Assembly: GCA_945932505.1 (NCBI GenBank)
Contig: CAMEQB010000006.1
Location: 1-34,830 of the forward strand
Length of the DNA: 34,830 nt
Direction of reading: 5' to 3'
From: an uncultured Spirochaetales bacterium
Lineage (GTDB): Bacteria > Spirochaetota > Spirochaetia > Sphaerochaetales > Sphaerochaetaceae
Part shown: positions 1-8,595 of the stretch, in pieces
How positions within the stretch are numbered: the stretch's first letter is position 1
Layout of the letters: every line of letters begins with the position of its first letter
Notes under the pieces: generated by a model
Database searches by the model: none
Seen by the model: only the letters and a program-made list of their open reading frames with translations
Told to the model about the DNA's origin: nothing
Program-made: the position numbers and the translations under genes

Positions 1-24
1 AAAGAGGACATTGGAATTCGATGA
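1..24 (+). CDS. infB: 3' end of a gene upstream of rbfA, probably infB (partial)
   Basis: Frame 1 reads K-E-D-I-G-I-R and then a TGA stop at 22-24, which overlaps the rbfA ATG at 21 as ATGA. Most junctions in this operon have this overlap style. In spirochaetes and many other bacteria the gene before rbfA is infB (translation initiation factor IF-2), so the identity is inferred from gene order. Eight codons are too few to identify the protein itself. Confidence 0.4.
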   Translation, partial: KEDIGIR

Positions 25-380
25 GTGAGTACAGTCAGGAAAGGCTGGAGAATAAAATACTTGAGACTATCTCCAGCCTCATAGTAAAAGGTGCCATCAA
101 GAATCATAACCTTAATACTCTTGTCAGTATTACACGAGTGGAGCTTAGTCCTGATAACTCGAGTGCAAAGGTTTATGTTTCATATATTTATGACAACAGC
201 GTCCTGGAGAAGTCTGTCAAAGCCCTCCAGGGTGCATCTTACTTCATTCAGTCCAAGCTTGCCGGCGTTATGAAGACAAAGAACACTCCTGTTTTGAAGT
301 TCATAAAAGATAATTCATATATCGAAGGTGAAAGAATTAATAGACTGATAGATGAGGTGGTCTCAAACGATGGGAAGTGA
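21..380 (+). CDS. rbfA: 30S ribosome-binding factor A
   Basis: RbfA is a small KH-like cytoplasmic protein that binds the 30S subunit near the 5' end of 16S rRNA and assists late maturation. The 119-residue length is normal for the family. The pattern fits throughout: a basic N-terminal helix (about residues 5-25), the beta-strand segment SITRVELSPDNSSAKVYVSY (about 37-56), and a C-terminal part with the family-like P-x-L-x-F-x-x-D (PVLKFIKDNS, about 90-99). The start at 21 overlaps the stop of the preceding reading frame, and an AAAGAGGA element lies at 1-8. No stop precedes it in frame inside the window, so a slightly earlier start cannot be excluded. It is followed by truB with an 11-bp overlap, the standard infB-rbfA-truB order. 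Confidence 0.9.
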   Translation: MSEYSQERLENKILETISSLIVKGAIKNHNLNTLVSITRVELSPDNSSAKVYVSYIYDNSVLEKSVKALQGASYFIQSKLAGVMKTKNTPVLKFIKDNSYIEGERINRLIDEVVSNDGK

Positions 381-1206
381 TTTTTCTCTTCTCTTGATGG
401 ATAAAAAAGAGGGTGTCACTTCTTTTTCTTCACTTTATCCTATAAAAAAGGAACATAAGGGAGAAAAAGTAGGTCATGCCGGTACTTTAGATAAATTCGC
501 TTCTGGCCTGATGGTTGTATTTATTGGAACAGCCACCAGGCTTAATCCTGTATTTTCTTCTTTTGGCAAAAAATATCGTGGTAGATTAAAGTTCGGTGCT
601 GAGACAGATACACTGGACCCTGAAGGGAATATAGTTAAAGAAAGCTCTTATATTCCAATGCTAGAAGAAATAGAGAAAATACTACCAACTTTTATTGGAA
701 AACAACTTCAGACTCCTCCTCTTTATAGTGCTCTGCATATTGACGGTAAAAGAGCCTATCAAATGGCAAGAAAAGGCCTGGACGTGGAAATAGAGCCCAG
801 GGAGATTGAAATTTCAACCCTGAATATCGTCTCATATGAAGATGGTATTTTGGAGTTTGAGACAAATGTCTCCAAAGGCACATATATACGCTCTCTTGCG
901 AGAGATATTGCATATCGTTTGAATACCTGCGGACACTTGGTCTCTTTAAGGCGATTGGAAGTAGGTCCATTTACTCTGGAAGACATCGATAAAGACACCA
1001 TGTTTTTACTTGAAAAGACTAATCTATTCTCAAAAGTTGAAATGGATGGTAGTCAAAAGAAAAACATCGATAATGGAGCCCAGCTTTCAAAGTACATTAT
1101 CAGTGATACAGCTCCAAGTAAACCATATTGCTTTGTTTCTATAGACAATAAGCCATATGGAATAGGCGAGAAGGGTGAAAAATTTAAGTTTCTTACGAGG
1201 TTCTAA
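370..1206 (+). CDS. truB: tRNA pseudouridine(55) synthase TruB
   Basis: TruB converts U55 in the T-loop of tRNAs to pseudouridine. The catalytic motif GHAGTLDKFASG is present, with the nucleophilic Asp at residue 41 of the chosen start. The substrate-binding motif TPPLYSALHIDGKRAY and the later GTYIRSLARDI motif follow in the usual order. The reading frame is open from an ATG at 352, but the ATG at 370 is preferred: a GAGGTGG element at 354-360 gives normal spacing, and the protein then begins just before the KKEGVTS element near the family N-terminus. The product is about 278 residues. It overlaps rbfA by 11 bp and shares one base with ribF (TAATG), so the genes are probably translationally coupled. 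Confidence 0.94.
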   Translation: MGSDFSLLLMDKKEGVTSFSSLYPIKKEHKGEKVGHAGTLDKFASGLMVVFIGTATRLNPVFSSFGKKYRGRLKFGAETDTLDPEGNIVKESSYIPMLEEIEKILPTFIGKQLQTPPLYSALHIDGKRAYQMARKGLDVEIEPREIEISTLNIVSYEDGILEFETNVSKGTYIRSLARDIAYRLNTCGHLVSLRRLEVGPFTLEDIDKDTMFLLEKTNLFSKVEMDGSQKKNIDNGAQLSKYIISDTAPSKPYCFVSIDNKPYGIGEKGEKFKFLTRF

Positions 1207-2030
1207 TGAAAGAGTATGACTTTATATCTTTATTGAATTCAAAAGAACTTAAAGATAAAGAAGCTGTAATCACGATAGGAGTCTTTGATGGCGTACACCT
1301 AGGACATCAGACTCTTATAAAAAGAGTTAAAGAGGAGAGCATTAAACTCCCATCTTCCATCTCTATGGTGATAACTTTTTCATCTAATCCGAAGCCTGGT
1401 AAATTCAGAAATATCGATACATTAAGATTAAGGAAAGAAGAAGTGGAGAAAGAGGGCATAGATGCCTTTGTAGTCATTGACTTTTCCCATGAATTCAGTA
1501 TGATATCAGCTAGTGGGTTTATAGAGATGCTAACGTCTCTTACAACACCTAAAACAGTGGTGGTAGGTGAAGATTTCCGCTTCGGTAATCCTAGTTCCTC
1601 TGCCTCTGCTCAGGATCTTGGATCTATTTTTAAGAGTATAGGAATAGACACCAAGGTTATTATTGAGAAAGCAATTCTTACGGAGGGTGGAGAAAAGATC
1701 TCGTCAACTCTTGTAAGAAGGGTGATAGAAAAAGGTGAGACCGGATGTATTCCGTCTCTCATCGGCCGGAAGTATCGCGTCGATCTGATGCCATGCCCTT
1801 TCAGATTGGAAGATGGTGCTCTGGTTTATGGTAAAGATTCAATTCATCAACTTCTGCCGCCACCGGGAGTTTATGAAGTGGAGAGTCTGGATGAATCCGG
1901 ATTAATCTGTAATGGTTTATGTTATGTAGAAGATGATAATCTTCGTTTTAAGCCAACAGACAAGGACAAGACAGAGTTATCTACATGTTCTTTACCCCTA
2001 GATTCTATATTTTTTGGAGAACGGAAATGA
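1206..2030 (+). CDS. ribF: FAD synthetase family protein (RibF-like, riboflavin kinase part degenerate)
   Basis: The N-terminal half is a clear FMN adenylyltransferase domain of the nucleotidyltransferase fold: ITIGVFDGVHLGHQ (about residues 22-35, the HxGH-type motif), GEDFRFG (about 121) and SSTLVRRVI (about 164). This activity makes FAD from FMN. The C-terminal part is only about 95 residues. It has a recognisable PPPGVYEVE strand but lacks the G-x-P-T-A-N motif and the E-x-H-L-L-D-type catalytic segment of riboflavin kinase. The 274-residue length is short for a bifunctional RibF (about 300-320). Inference: it is monofunctional, or its flavokinase half is highly divergent. It starts at the ATG sharing one base with the truB stop and overlaps rpsO by 4 bp. 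Confidence 0.88.
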   Translation: MKEYDFISLLNSKELKDKEAVITIGVFDGVHLGHQTLIKRVKEESIKLPSSISMVITFSSNPKPGKFRNIDTLRLRKEEVEKEGIDAFVVIDFSHEFSMISASGFIEMLTSLTTPKTVVVGEDFRFGNPSSSASAQDLGSIFKSIGIDTKVIIEKAILTEGGEKISSTLVRRVIEKGETGCIPSLIGRKYRVDLMPCPFRLEDGALVYGKDSIHQLLPPPGVYEVESLDESGLICNGLCYVEDDNLRFKPTDKDKTELSTCSLPLDSIFFGERK

Positions 2031-2293
2031 TTTCAGCAGAACAGAAAAGAGAAATCATCGAGAAGTTTGGCGGTAACGCTGCCAACACTGGAGACGCTAA
2101 GGTTCAGATTGCACTTCTTACAGCAAGAATCAATGACCTTCAGAATCACTTTAAGGCTAATCCTAAGGATTACGCTTCTAAGAGAGGTCTTTTGATGCTA
2201 GTAGGTCAGAGAAGAAGACTTCTTGCCTATGTTAAGAACAGAAATATCGATGAGTACAGAGCACTTATTGCAGAGCTTGGACTTAGAAAATAA
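2027..2293 (+). CDS. rpsO: 30S ribosomal protein S15
   Basis: S15 is a primary 16S rRNA-binding protein of the small-subunit platform. The 88-residue product matches the family length. It has typical segments: TGDAKVQIALLTARINDLQ (about 21-39), a basic KDYASKRGLLMLVGQRRRLL (about 48-67), and the C-terminal YRALIAELGLRK. The frame is open 14 codons upstream to 1985, but the ATG at 2027 is correct: it begins MISAEQKREII, overlaps the ribF stop as ATGA, and has a GGAGA element at 2016-2020. It lies directly before pnp, as in many bacteria. S15 autoregulates its own translation in several species, and a strong hairpin follows the stop codon. Confidence 0.97.
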   Translation: MISAEQKREIIEKFGGNAANTGDAKVQIALLTARINDLQNHFKANPKDYASKRGLLMLVGQRRRLLAYVKNRNIDEYRALIAELGLRK

Positions 2294-2303
2294 AAAATAT
2301 TTG

Positions 2304-2329
2304 GAAAGCCAGAGTCATCTCTGGCTTTC
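2304..2329 (+). terminator. Strong hairpin between rpsO and pnp
   Basis: The arms GAAAGCCAGAG (2304-2314) and CTCTGGCTTTC (2319-2329) are perfectly complementary over 11 bp around a 4-nt TCAT loop. No T-run follows, so it is either a weak terminator that lets pnp be transcribed, or an RNA-processing and stability hairpin. In E. coli the rpsO-pnp interval also carries an attenuator and an RNase III-cleaved hairpin. The same use here is inference. Confidence 0.6.
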
Positions 2330-2377
2330 TGTACTGAACTATAAAGAACTATAAAAGAAAGAAAGAAGGTAATTTTA

Positions 2378-4654
2378 ATGTCAAATGTAACAACAGTATC
2401 CGTAAACGTAGGGGGAATTGACCTTACATTCGAGACTGGAAAGATTGGAAAGCAGGCAAATGGTTGTGTATTTGCACGCTCTGAAGGATCTGTAGTCATC
2501 GCCACTGTTTGCTGTGGAGAAGCTCCAAGCGAACCCCTCGATTACGTACCTGTATCCGTTGAGTACAACGAAAAGTACTATGCAGCAGGAAAGATTCCTG
2601 GAGGATTCCTTAAAAGAGAATCAAAACCAAAAGATAAGGAAATCCTTGTTTCTCGTCTTATCGACAGACCGATGAGACCATTATTCGACAAAGCATTCGG
2701 AAGAGAAATCCAGATTGTCCCAACAGTAGTATCTTCTGATATGGTCCACACTCCAGATATCGTGGCCATCAACGCAGCATCTTGTGCTGTAACAATCTCA
2801 GATATCCCATTCTACGGACCAATTGCAGCTGTAAGAGTTGCAAAGATCGGTAATGAATTTGTAATCAACCCTACATTCCAGCAGATTCCACAGGCTGACT
2901 TGGACATCGTTGTTGCTGGTACCCATGATGGTATTACAATGGTTGAAGGTGGTGCACATGAAGTCAGCGAAGACGACATGCTCGGTGCTATCGCAGCAGC
3001 ACAGCCTGAAATCACAAAAATCTGTGAAGCTCAAACAAAAATGAGAGAGCTCTGTGGAAAAGAAAAGCTTCCTTTGATGGAAATCAAAGAAGAAGATCTT
3101 TCTTGGATGGAGCCAATCAAAGAATATGCATATCCACTTGAAAAGGAAGCTTCCTTTGTCAAGGGAAAAATGAACAGAGGCAATGCTCTTAGCAAGGTTC
3201 ATAGCGATGTAATCGAGAAATTCAGTGCTCTTATTGATGAAGATCCAAAGAGATATGACCTTGTCATGAAGATGTTTGATGATATGGAATACAACATCCT
3301 CCGTGCATCTATCCTTAATGACGGTGTAAGAACTGATGGAAGAAAAGTAACTGAAATTAGACCTATAACTTGTGAGGTTGGTGTTCTTCCTTGCACACAT
3401 GGTAGTGCTCTCTTTACACGTGGAGAGACACAGTCTTTGGCTGTAACAACACTTGGAACAGTCAACGACGAACAGCTCTTCGACAACATTGATGGTGAAA
3501 AGACATACTCCAACTTCATGCTCCACTATAACTTCCCTCCATATTCAGTAGGTGAGTGTGGAAGACTTACAACAGGAAGAAGAGAGATCGGTCATGGTCA
3601 CCTTGCTCAGCGCGCTCTTGAGGCAGTCGTACCAAAGAAGGACTCCTTCCCGTACACAATCAGAGTCGTATCTGAGATCATGGAGTCAAACGGTTCATCT
3701 TCTATGGCCAGTGTCTGCGGCGGATGTCTCTCTCTTATGGATGCAGGTGTTCCAATTTCAAAGCCAGTTGCAGGTATTGCTATGGGGCTCATTACTGAAG
3801 GTGCTGATTATTCAAGATATGTTGTTCTTTCAGATATTCTTGGAGAAGAAGACCACCTTGGTGATATGGACTTCAAGGTAGCTGGTACTAAGGATGGTAT
3901 CACAGCATTCCAGATGGATATTAAGATTGCTGGTGTTACACCAGAAATCATGAGAAAAGCTCTTAATCAGGCAAAAGAAGGAAGAATGCATATCCTTGGC
4001 ATCATGACTTCTGTTCTTCCTGGTCCAAGAGAAGAGGTTAGCCCTCTTGCTCCTAAGATTCTTTCTCTCAAGGTTCCTGAGGACAAGATCGGTGCTGTCA
4101 TCGGAACAGGAGGAAAGACAATCAGAGCTATTGCTGAACAGAGTGGTGCAGAGATCAACATCGATGATGACGGAACAGTCATGATCTATGGAAAGAACAA
4201 TGCAGCTGCTCAGGAAGCTAAGAAGCTTGTCCAAGCAATTATCGAAGAGCCAGAATGTGGAAAGATTTATCATGGAACAGTAAAGAGAATCGTTGACTTC
4301 GGTGCATTTATCGAGATTCTCCCTGGAAAAGAAGGCCTTTGCCATATATCCAAGCTTTCTCATGATAGAGTAAAGAATGTTTCAGATGTTCTTGAAGTCG
4401 GACAGGAAGTTGATGTAAAGCTTATTGAAATCGACAGAATGGGCAGACTTAACCTCTCTTATATTGATGCTCAGCCAGGCGCTGAAACAGAAGAAGGTGC
4501 AGCAGAAGATAAAAAAGAAGAAAAGAGAGAAGAAAGAAGAAGAGACTACAATAGAGATAGAAGAGATAACAGAGACTATCGTGGTCCAAGAAGAGACAGA
4601 GACTTCCATAAGGAAGGCAGAAACGAGAAAAAGGAAAATAAGGACGCTGAATGA
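2378..4654 (+). CDS. pnp: Polyribonucleotide nucleotidyltransferase (PNPase)
   Basis: This is the phosphorolytic 3'-to-5' exoribonuclease of mRNA decay. Domains in order: RNase PH-like 1 (about 10-215), an alpha-helical linker, RNase PH-like 2 (about 315-540) with FTRGETQSL and the catalytic stretch [15 protein letters not shown], a KH domain (about 560-615, VIGTGGKTI), and an S1 domain (about 627-697, [15 protein letters not shown]). From about residue 700 a low-complexity tail rich in Glu, Lys, Arg and Asp extends to 758, longer than the usual E. coli-type end. The start at 2378 has GAAGG at 2365-2369 with 8-nt spacing. The rpsO-pnp hairpin lies upstream, and dut overlaps the stop by 4 bp. 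Confidence 0.98.
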   Translation: MSNVTTVSVNVGGIDLTFETGKIGKQANGCVFARSEGSVVIATVCCGEAPSEPLDYVPVSVEYNEKYYAAGKIPGGFLKRESKPKDKEILVSRLIDRPMRPLFDKAFGREIQIVPTVVSSDMVHTPDIVAINAASCAVTISDIPFYGPIAAVRVAKIGNEFVINPTFQQIPQADLDIVVAGTHDGITMVEGGAHEVSEDDMLGAIAAAQPEITKICEAQTKMRELCGKEKLPLMEIKEEDLSWMEPIKEYAYPLEKEASFVKGKMNRGNALSKVHSDVIEKFSALIDEDPKRYDLVMKMFDDMEYNILRASILNDGVRTDGRKVTEIRPITCEVGVLPCTHGSALFTRGETQSLAVTTLGTVNDEQLFDNIDGEKTYSNFMLHYNFPPYSVGECGRLTTGRREIGHGHLAQRALEAVVPKKDSFPYTIRVVSEIMESNGSSSMASVCGGCLSLMDAGVPISKPVAGIAMGLITEGADYSRYVVLSDILGEEDHLGDMDFKVAGTKDGITAFQMDIKIAGVTPEIMRKALNQAKEGRMHILGIMTSVLPGPREEVSPLAPKILSLKVPEDKIGAVIGTGGKTIRAIAEQSGAEINIDDDGTVMIYGKNNAAAQEAKKLVQAIIEEPECGKIYHGTVKRIVDFGAFIEILPGKEGLCHISKLSHDRVKNVSDVLEVGQEVDVKLIEIDRMGRLNLSYIDAQPGAETEEGAAEDKKEEKREERRRDYNRDRRDNRDYRGPRRDRDFHKEGRNEKKENKDAE

Positions 4655-5094
4655 TTGTTGTCCGATTTAGGAAAACTAATCCTGATGTCACTCTCCCTCA
4701 ATATGAAACAAAGGGTGCATCAGGTTGCGATGTAAGGGCCTTCCTTCCGGAGGGCCCATTGGTAATTCCATCGGGAGAATGGAGACTTGTGTCCACAGGA
4801 CTATGCCCTGAGATTCCACTTGGATATGAGATACAAGTCCGTCCTCGTTCTGGTTTAGCTTTTAGAAATGGTGTTACTTGCCTGAATACTCCAGGAACTG
4901 TAGATAGTGATTACAGAGGGGAGATAAAGGTTAATCTTATTAACCATTCAAAAACAGATTTTGTAGTTGAAAACGGAATGAGAATAGCCCAATTTGTAAT
5001 TGCAAAGGTGGAGAATGCTTCATTTGAAGTTTCTGACGAACTTTCATCTTCAGAGAGAGGTGAAGGGGGATTTGGCTCCACAGGAGTAAAATAA
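4651..5094 (+). CDS. dut: Deoxyuridine 5'-triphosphate nucleotidohydrolase (dUTPase)
   Basis: This enzyme hydrolyses dUTP to dUMP and pyrophosphate, keeping uracil out of DNA and supplying dUMP for thymidylate synthesis. All five motifs of the trimeric dUTPase family are visible in order: GASGCDVRA (about 22-30), RPRSGLA (about 65-71), [17 protein letters not shown] (motif 3, with the catalytic Asp), GMRIAQFVI (motif 4) and the flexible C-terminal GEGGFGSTG (motif 5). The 147-residue length is typical. The start codon overlaps the pnp stop as ATGA. lptF begins immediately after the stop with no gap. Confidence 0.97.
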   Translation: MIVVRFRKTNPDVTLPQYETKGASGCDVRAFLPEGPLVIPSGEWRLVSTGLCPEIPLGYEIQVRPRSGLAFRNGVTCLNTPGTVDSDYRGEIKVNLINHSKTDFVVENGMRIAQFVIAKVENASFEVSDELSSSERGEGGFGSTGVK

Positions 5095-6369
5095 ATGGCT
5101 GTCTCCAGTTCAAGGCTCTTATCTAGTTATGTGTTAAAGGAATTCTTAAAAAGCTTTATTGTTGCTTTTTTATTTTTCTTTGCCATTTTCTTTGTAAATA
5201 CCATCCTTCTGTTGGTGCAGAAAATTCTTTTGAAGAATATTTCTGTGCCCACAATGGTTGAGATGGTTTTGTTATACATGCCTCAATTTCTGGTATATAC
5301 ATTCCCGTTTGCAACCCTTACTTCCTGTAGTATGGTTCTTGGTGATATGGCTTCTAGTAATGAACTCTTGGCAATGAAGAGCCTTGGAATTTCATCTTTC
5401 CGTGTTTATGCACCACTTGTTGTGGCATCTGTTATTCTTAGTATCCTCACTTTTATTACTGCAGATGTGCTCCAGCCATACACAAGTGTCATCTATCGAG
5501 ATAAATTAGCAGTGCTGATGGCTGAAATGCCAACAATGGAAATAGAGAGTAATAGTATTAACAGTGTCGGTAATATAATGCTATCCAACGGAAAAGCTGA
5601 AGGCAGTGAGATTGAAGACTTATTGCTAATCAGTAAAAATGAAGATAAGTTTAATAAAAGTGTCTATAGCAGCAGGGGAGAAATGACTATTGTAGATCCT
5701 GTCTCTTTTGTCTATTCCCTAGACTTAGATGCCCCGTCTATTCTTCTTTCATCTACTGATGGCGACGATACTTTTGCCTATGCTGTTGCAGAAAAAGGAA
5801 GAATCTACTTGGACTTTTCATCTCAGGTTCCATCCCTTACTTCCACAAGCCCTGTTAATCTTTCATCAAAAGAACTTATTGAAACTATAAACGAAAGAAA
5901 CCAAGTTCAAGAAAATGATCAGACTATATATTACAAAGAAAAAGAAAAAAACTATTTTAAAATATCTCAGTTAATAGAAAAAGCAGGAAAGGGAAGTATA
6001 GACCAAAACTATATAGATGATAATGTTTATCAAATGTCACTGCAAGACAAATACTTGGGATCCCTTCCTGTAAACTTTTATGGTCAATACTATAAAAGCG
6101 AGTTGACAAAAAAGATTGCACTATCTATAGCATGTACAGTCCTTACTCTTATTACCCTACCTCTATCAAATGTAAGAGTAAAACATGGTAAATTGACAGG
6201 ATTTGCTGTAGCAATTGTTGTGGCTGTAGCTTATTGGTATATGCTCTTTGGTGCACAATTAATGATATTCAATATAACAACCAGTCCATATCTGTTGATT
6301 TTGGCTCCTGATATCTTGATTACGCTTATTGCGTTTATACTTCTATTCATATACAGGAAGGCAAGATAG
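5095..6369 (+). CDS. LptF/LptG family permease (YjgP/YjgQ family), first copy
   Basis: This 424-residue inner-membrane protein has the LptF/LptG layout. Three hydrophobic segments lie at the N-terminus (about 17-42, 57-82 and 101-122), a large polar periplasmic region follows (about 125-335), and three hydrophobic segments lie at the C-terminus (about 338-357, 364-388 and 396-420). The early LLYMPQFLVYTFPFATL segment resembles the family signature. LptF and LptG form the membrane part of the LptB2FG ABC complex that extracts LPS or a related outer-membrane glycolipid. Some spirochaetes keep the family although their lipid cargo is not classical LPS. An AGGAG at 5082-5086 supports the start directly after dut. 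It pairs with the next gene. Confidence 0.85.
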   Translation: MAVSSSRLLSSYVLKEFLKSFIVAFLFFFAIFFVNTILLLVQKILLKNISVPTMVEMVLLYMPQFLVYTFPFATLTSCSMVLGDMASSNELLAMKSLGISSFRVYAPLVVASVILSILTFITADVLQPYTSVIYRDKLAVLMAEMPTMEIESNSINSVGNIMLSNGKAEGSEIEDLLLISKNEDKFNKSVYSSRGEMTIVDPVSFVYSLDLDAPSILLSSTDGDDTFAYAVAEKGRIYLDFSSQVPSLTSTSPVNLSSKELIETINERNQVQENDQTIYYKEKEKNYFKISQLIEKAGKGSIDQNYIDDNVYQMSLQDKYLGSLPVNFYGQYYKSELTKKIALSIACTVLTLITLPLSNVRVKHGKLTGFAVAIVVAVAYWYMLFGAQLMIFNITTSPYLLILAPDILITLIAFILLFIYRKAR

Positions 6370-7442
6370 TGAAGATTCTGGATAGGTACATCATTAAATC
6401 TATTATTAAAGTTGGTATCGTTGCCATCCTTGTATTTGCATTGATTCTCGTTGCAGTAGAACTTTTTGGAAGAATGGACAACATCATGACAGGTTCTATT
6501 CCTTTCAAAAGCATACTGGAGTATGCAGTGCTATCTGTTCCTCAGTATTTGATGATGGTCTCATCCCTTGCTTTCCTTTTTGCCACTACATATTTTCTTT
6601 CCATGCTCAGTGCAAACAATGAAAGGATTGCACTCTTAAATGCAGGCCTAGGAAAAAAGAGATTGGCTCTTCCAATAATAATTTTGGCTCTTATTATTTC
6701 TATTCTTGCAATCGGTGCCAAAGAGAAGATAATAAACCCTCTTATAGCTAAACACGACACTCTAGGACAAGAGCTCTTTGGACTTAGTAGTAGTAATGAT
6801 ACGAGAAATATAGTTCTTAAAGATGATAACGGATATCTTGTATACACAAGAAGGTTTATTTCAAGTGAAAAAGTAATCTTGGATCCTGTCATTGTGAAGA
6901 CTGAGAATGGCGAGATAAAGAGTAGAATTGAGGGGGATGAAGGCACTTACGAAGGAGGTTTTTGGACTATCACAAATGCCAAGTGTTATAACATGGATGA
7001 AACAGGTGTAACAATAGCAACTCTTCCTTCCCTTACACTACAAGACTTAAATCTTGAACCTGAGTTCTTTCAATCTGAGAACTTAAATATAGAGACCATG
7101 AGCTTTAGGGCAGCCAGTTCATATTTAAAGAAGCTCAAGAACACATCTCCTCAGGCATGGCAGGAGAAGTGTACAGATTGGCTTAGGTCTGTTTTCTCAC
7201 CACTCTCTATATTTGTATTAATGACTGTGGCTGCAACTATGAGTTACTCTATGAAAAAGAATGTACTTCTATTTTCAATAATTGAGTCTCTATGTATAGC
7301 TGTGGTCTATTATGTCTCTGACATGGTGTTTTCTATTGCAGCTCATCAGGGAACAATACAACCAATATTCTCTGTATTGCTTCCTGTTATAATAACATTA
7401 ATAATAAACTTTATTATCGACAGATTAGGTAGAATTATATGA
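6369..7442 (+). CDS. LptF/LptG family permease (YjgP/YjgQ family), second copy
   Basis: This 357-residue protein has the same topology as its upstream neighbour: hydrophobic segments at about 10-32, 50-78 and 95-117, a periplasmic region at about 120-270, and C-terminal membrane segments at about 275-350. It begins with ILDRYIIKSIIK, close to the LptG-type N-terminus. The start is a GTG that shares its G with the TAG stop of the previous gene, so the two are tightly coupled and likely form the heterodimer. It is shorter than its partner mainly in the periplasmic domain. Which copy is F and which is G is not certain from sequence alone. The stop overlaps the tgt start as ATGA. Confidence 0.85.
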   Translation: MKILDRYIIKSIIKVGIVAILVFALILVAVELFGRMDNIMTGSIPFKSILEYAVLSVPQYLMMVSSLAFLFATTYFLSMLSANNERIALLNAGLGKKRLALPIIILALIISILAIGAKEKIINPLIAKHDTLGQELFGLSSSNDTRNIVLKDDNGYLVYTRRFISSEKVILDPVIVKTENGEIKSRIEGDEGTYEGGFWTITNAKCYNMDETGVTIATLPSLTLQDLNLEPEFFQSENLNIETMSFRAASSYLKKLKNTSPQAWQEKCTDWLRSVFSPLSIFVLMTVAATMSYSMKKNVLLFSIIESLCIAVVYYVSDMVFSIAAHQGTIQPIFSVLLPVIITLIINFIIDRLGRII

Positions 7443-8569
7443 GTGGAATATTTACTGAGATTAAAAGAGACAAGAACTCCAAGGCAAGGCTTGGCATAGT
7501 TCATCTTCCTCATGGAGATGTAGAGACGCCTGCTTTCATGCCTGTAGGAACGAATGGTACTGTTAAAGGAATCTATCACGACACGATTAAGGATATGGGA
7601 TATCAGATTATCCTGGCAAATACTTATCATTTGTATCTTAGGCCAGGAACAGAAGTGTTGGAGAGTTATGGTGGCTTACACAACTTCTCTCATTGGAATG
7701 GAAATATACTTACAGATAGCGGTGGCTTCCAAGTATTCTCTCTATCGGGACTCAGAAAAATTAAAGATAATGGTGTCACTTTCCAGTCACATATAGACGG
7801 CTCAAAGCATATTTTTACTCCTGAAAAGGTAGTAGATATACAGAAGACCATTGGCTCTGATATTGCAATGGTATTGGATGTATGTACTCCTCCTGGAATT
7901 GAACATAGGGCTGCAAAAGACGCATGGAAGATTACTAAGAGCTGGGCAGAGAGGTCTATCGAAGAGAGAAACAGGTTAGGGGAGTCATTCAGAGGAAAAC
8001 TATTCGGCATTGTTCAAGGAAACTTCTATGAAGACCTTAGAAAAGAGAGTGCCTTGACTCTCAGTGAAATGGATTTCCCTGGTATTGCAATCGGTGGATT
8101 AAGTGTTGGAGAGGATAGAAACCAGTTTAAGGATACTTTGTCTTATACAGCAGAGTATGTTACTGAAGAAAAACCTAGATATGTAATGGGAATAGGTAGC
8201 CCCGACTATATCCTTTATTGCGTTGAAAACGGTATCGATCTTTTTGACTGCGTTCTTGCAACACGTATAGCACGTAACGGAGCGGTTTATACAGATGATG
8301 GACTATTGACGCTTAAGAAAGCCATACATAAGTTCAACCAGGGACCAATAGTCGAAGGTTGTACTTGTACTGCCTGCCGTAACTACAGTGTTGGTTATAT
8401 GCACCACCTTATAAAGTGCAATGAGATGCTAGGTGGAATGTTGGCTACCGAGCATAATCTCCACTATCTTTATGATTTTGTATTGAGGATAAGAAAGGCG
8501 ATCAGGGAAGATAGGTTTACAGAGTTCAAGAAAGAATACTTGAAAAGATTCTATAATAGAGAAGATTAA
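7439..8569 (+). CDS. tgt: tRNA-guanine transglycosylase (queuine/preQ1)
   Basis: Tgt exchanges G34 in GUN-anticodon tRNAs for preQ1 or queuine. Visible hallmarks are the substrate loop LTDSGGFQVFSLSG (catalytic Asp at about 93), the AIGGLSVGED glycine loop, GIGSPDYI, and the nucleophile region GIDLFDCVLATRIARNG. The zinc site follows as C-T-C-T-A-C with a downstream HH pair (CTCTAC ... YMHHLIKCN). The 376-residue length is normal for bacterial Tgt. It is the last gene of the long + strand operon, overlaps the previous gene as ATGA, and is followed at once by a strong hairpin. No queuosine-pathway riboswitch is seen, as expected inside an operon. Confidence 0.97.
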   Translation: MSGIFTEIKRDKNSKARLGIVHLPHGDVETPAFMPVGTNGTVKGIYHDTIKDMGYQIILANTYHLYLRPGTEVLESYGGLHNFSHWNGNILTDSGGFQVFSLSGLRKIKDNGVTFQSHIDGSKHIFTPEKVVDIQKTIGSDIAMVLDVCTPPGIEHRAAKDAWKITKSWAERSIEERNRLGESFRGKLFGIVQGNFYEDLRKESALTLSEMDFPGIAIGGLSVGEDRNQFKDTLSYTAEYVTEEKPRYVMGIGSPDYILYCVENGIDLFDCVLATRIARNGAVYTDDGLLTLKKAIHKFNQGPIVEGCTCTACRNYSVGYMHHLIKCNEMLGGMLATEHNLHYLYDFVLRIRKAIREDRFTEFKKEYLKRFYNRED

Positions 8570-8594
8570 TAAAGCGGCCGCTTGGCCGCTTTAT
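8569..8594. terminator. Bidirectional terminator between tgt and the greA-like gene
   Basis: Arms ATAAAGCGGCC (8569-8579) and GGCCGCTTTAT (8584-8594) form a perfect 11-bp stem with a 4-nt GCTT loop and a GC-rich core. The A/T-rich flanks give U-rich exits in both directions. It occupies the whole 26-bp space between the convergent stops at 8569 and 8596-8598, so it can end both transcripts. Confidence 0.85.
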
Positions 8595-8595
8595 A

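Noticed and set aside
2798-3526. Long - strand ORF inside pnp
   Set aside because: Shadow of the conserved PNPase frame; no start signal and no plausible protein features.
7439-8569. preQ1 riboswitch controlling tgt
   Set aside because: tgt overlaps lptG by 4 bp, leaving no leader for a riboswitch.
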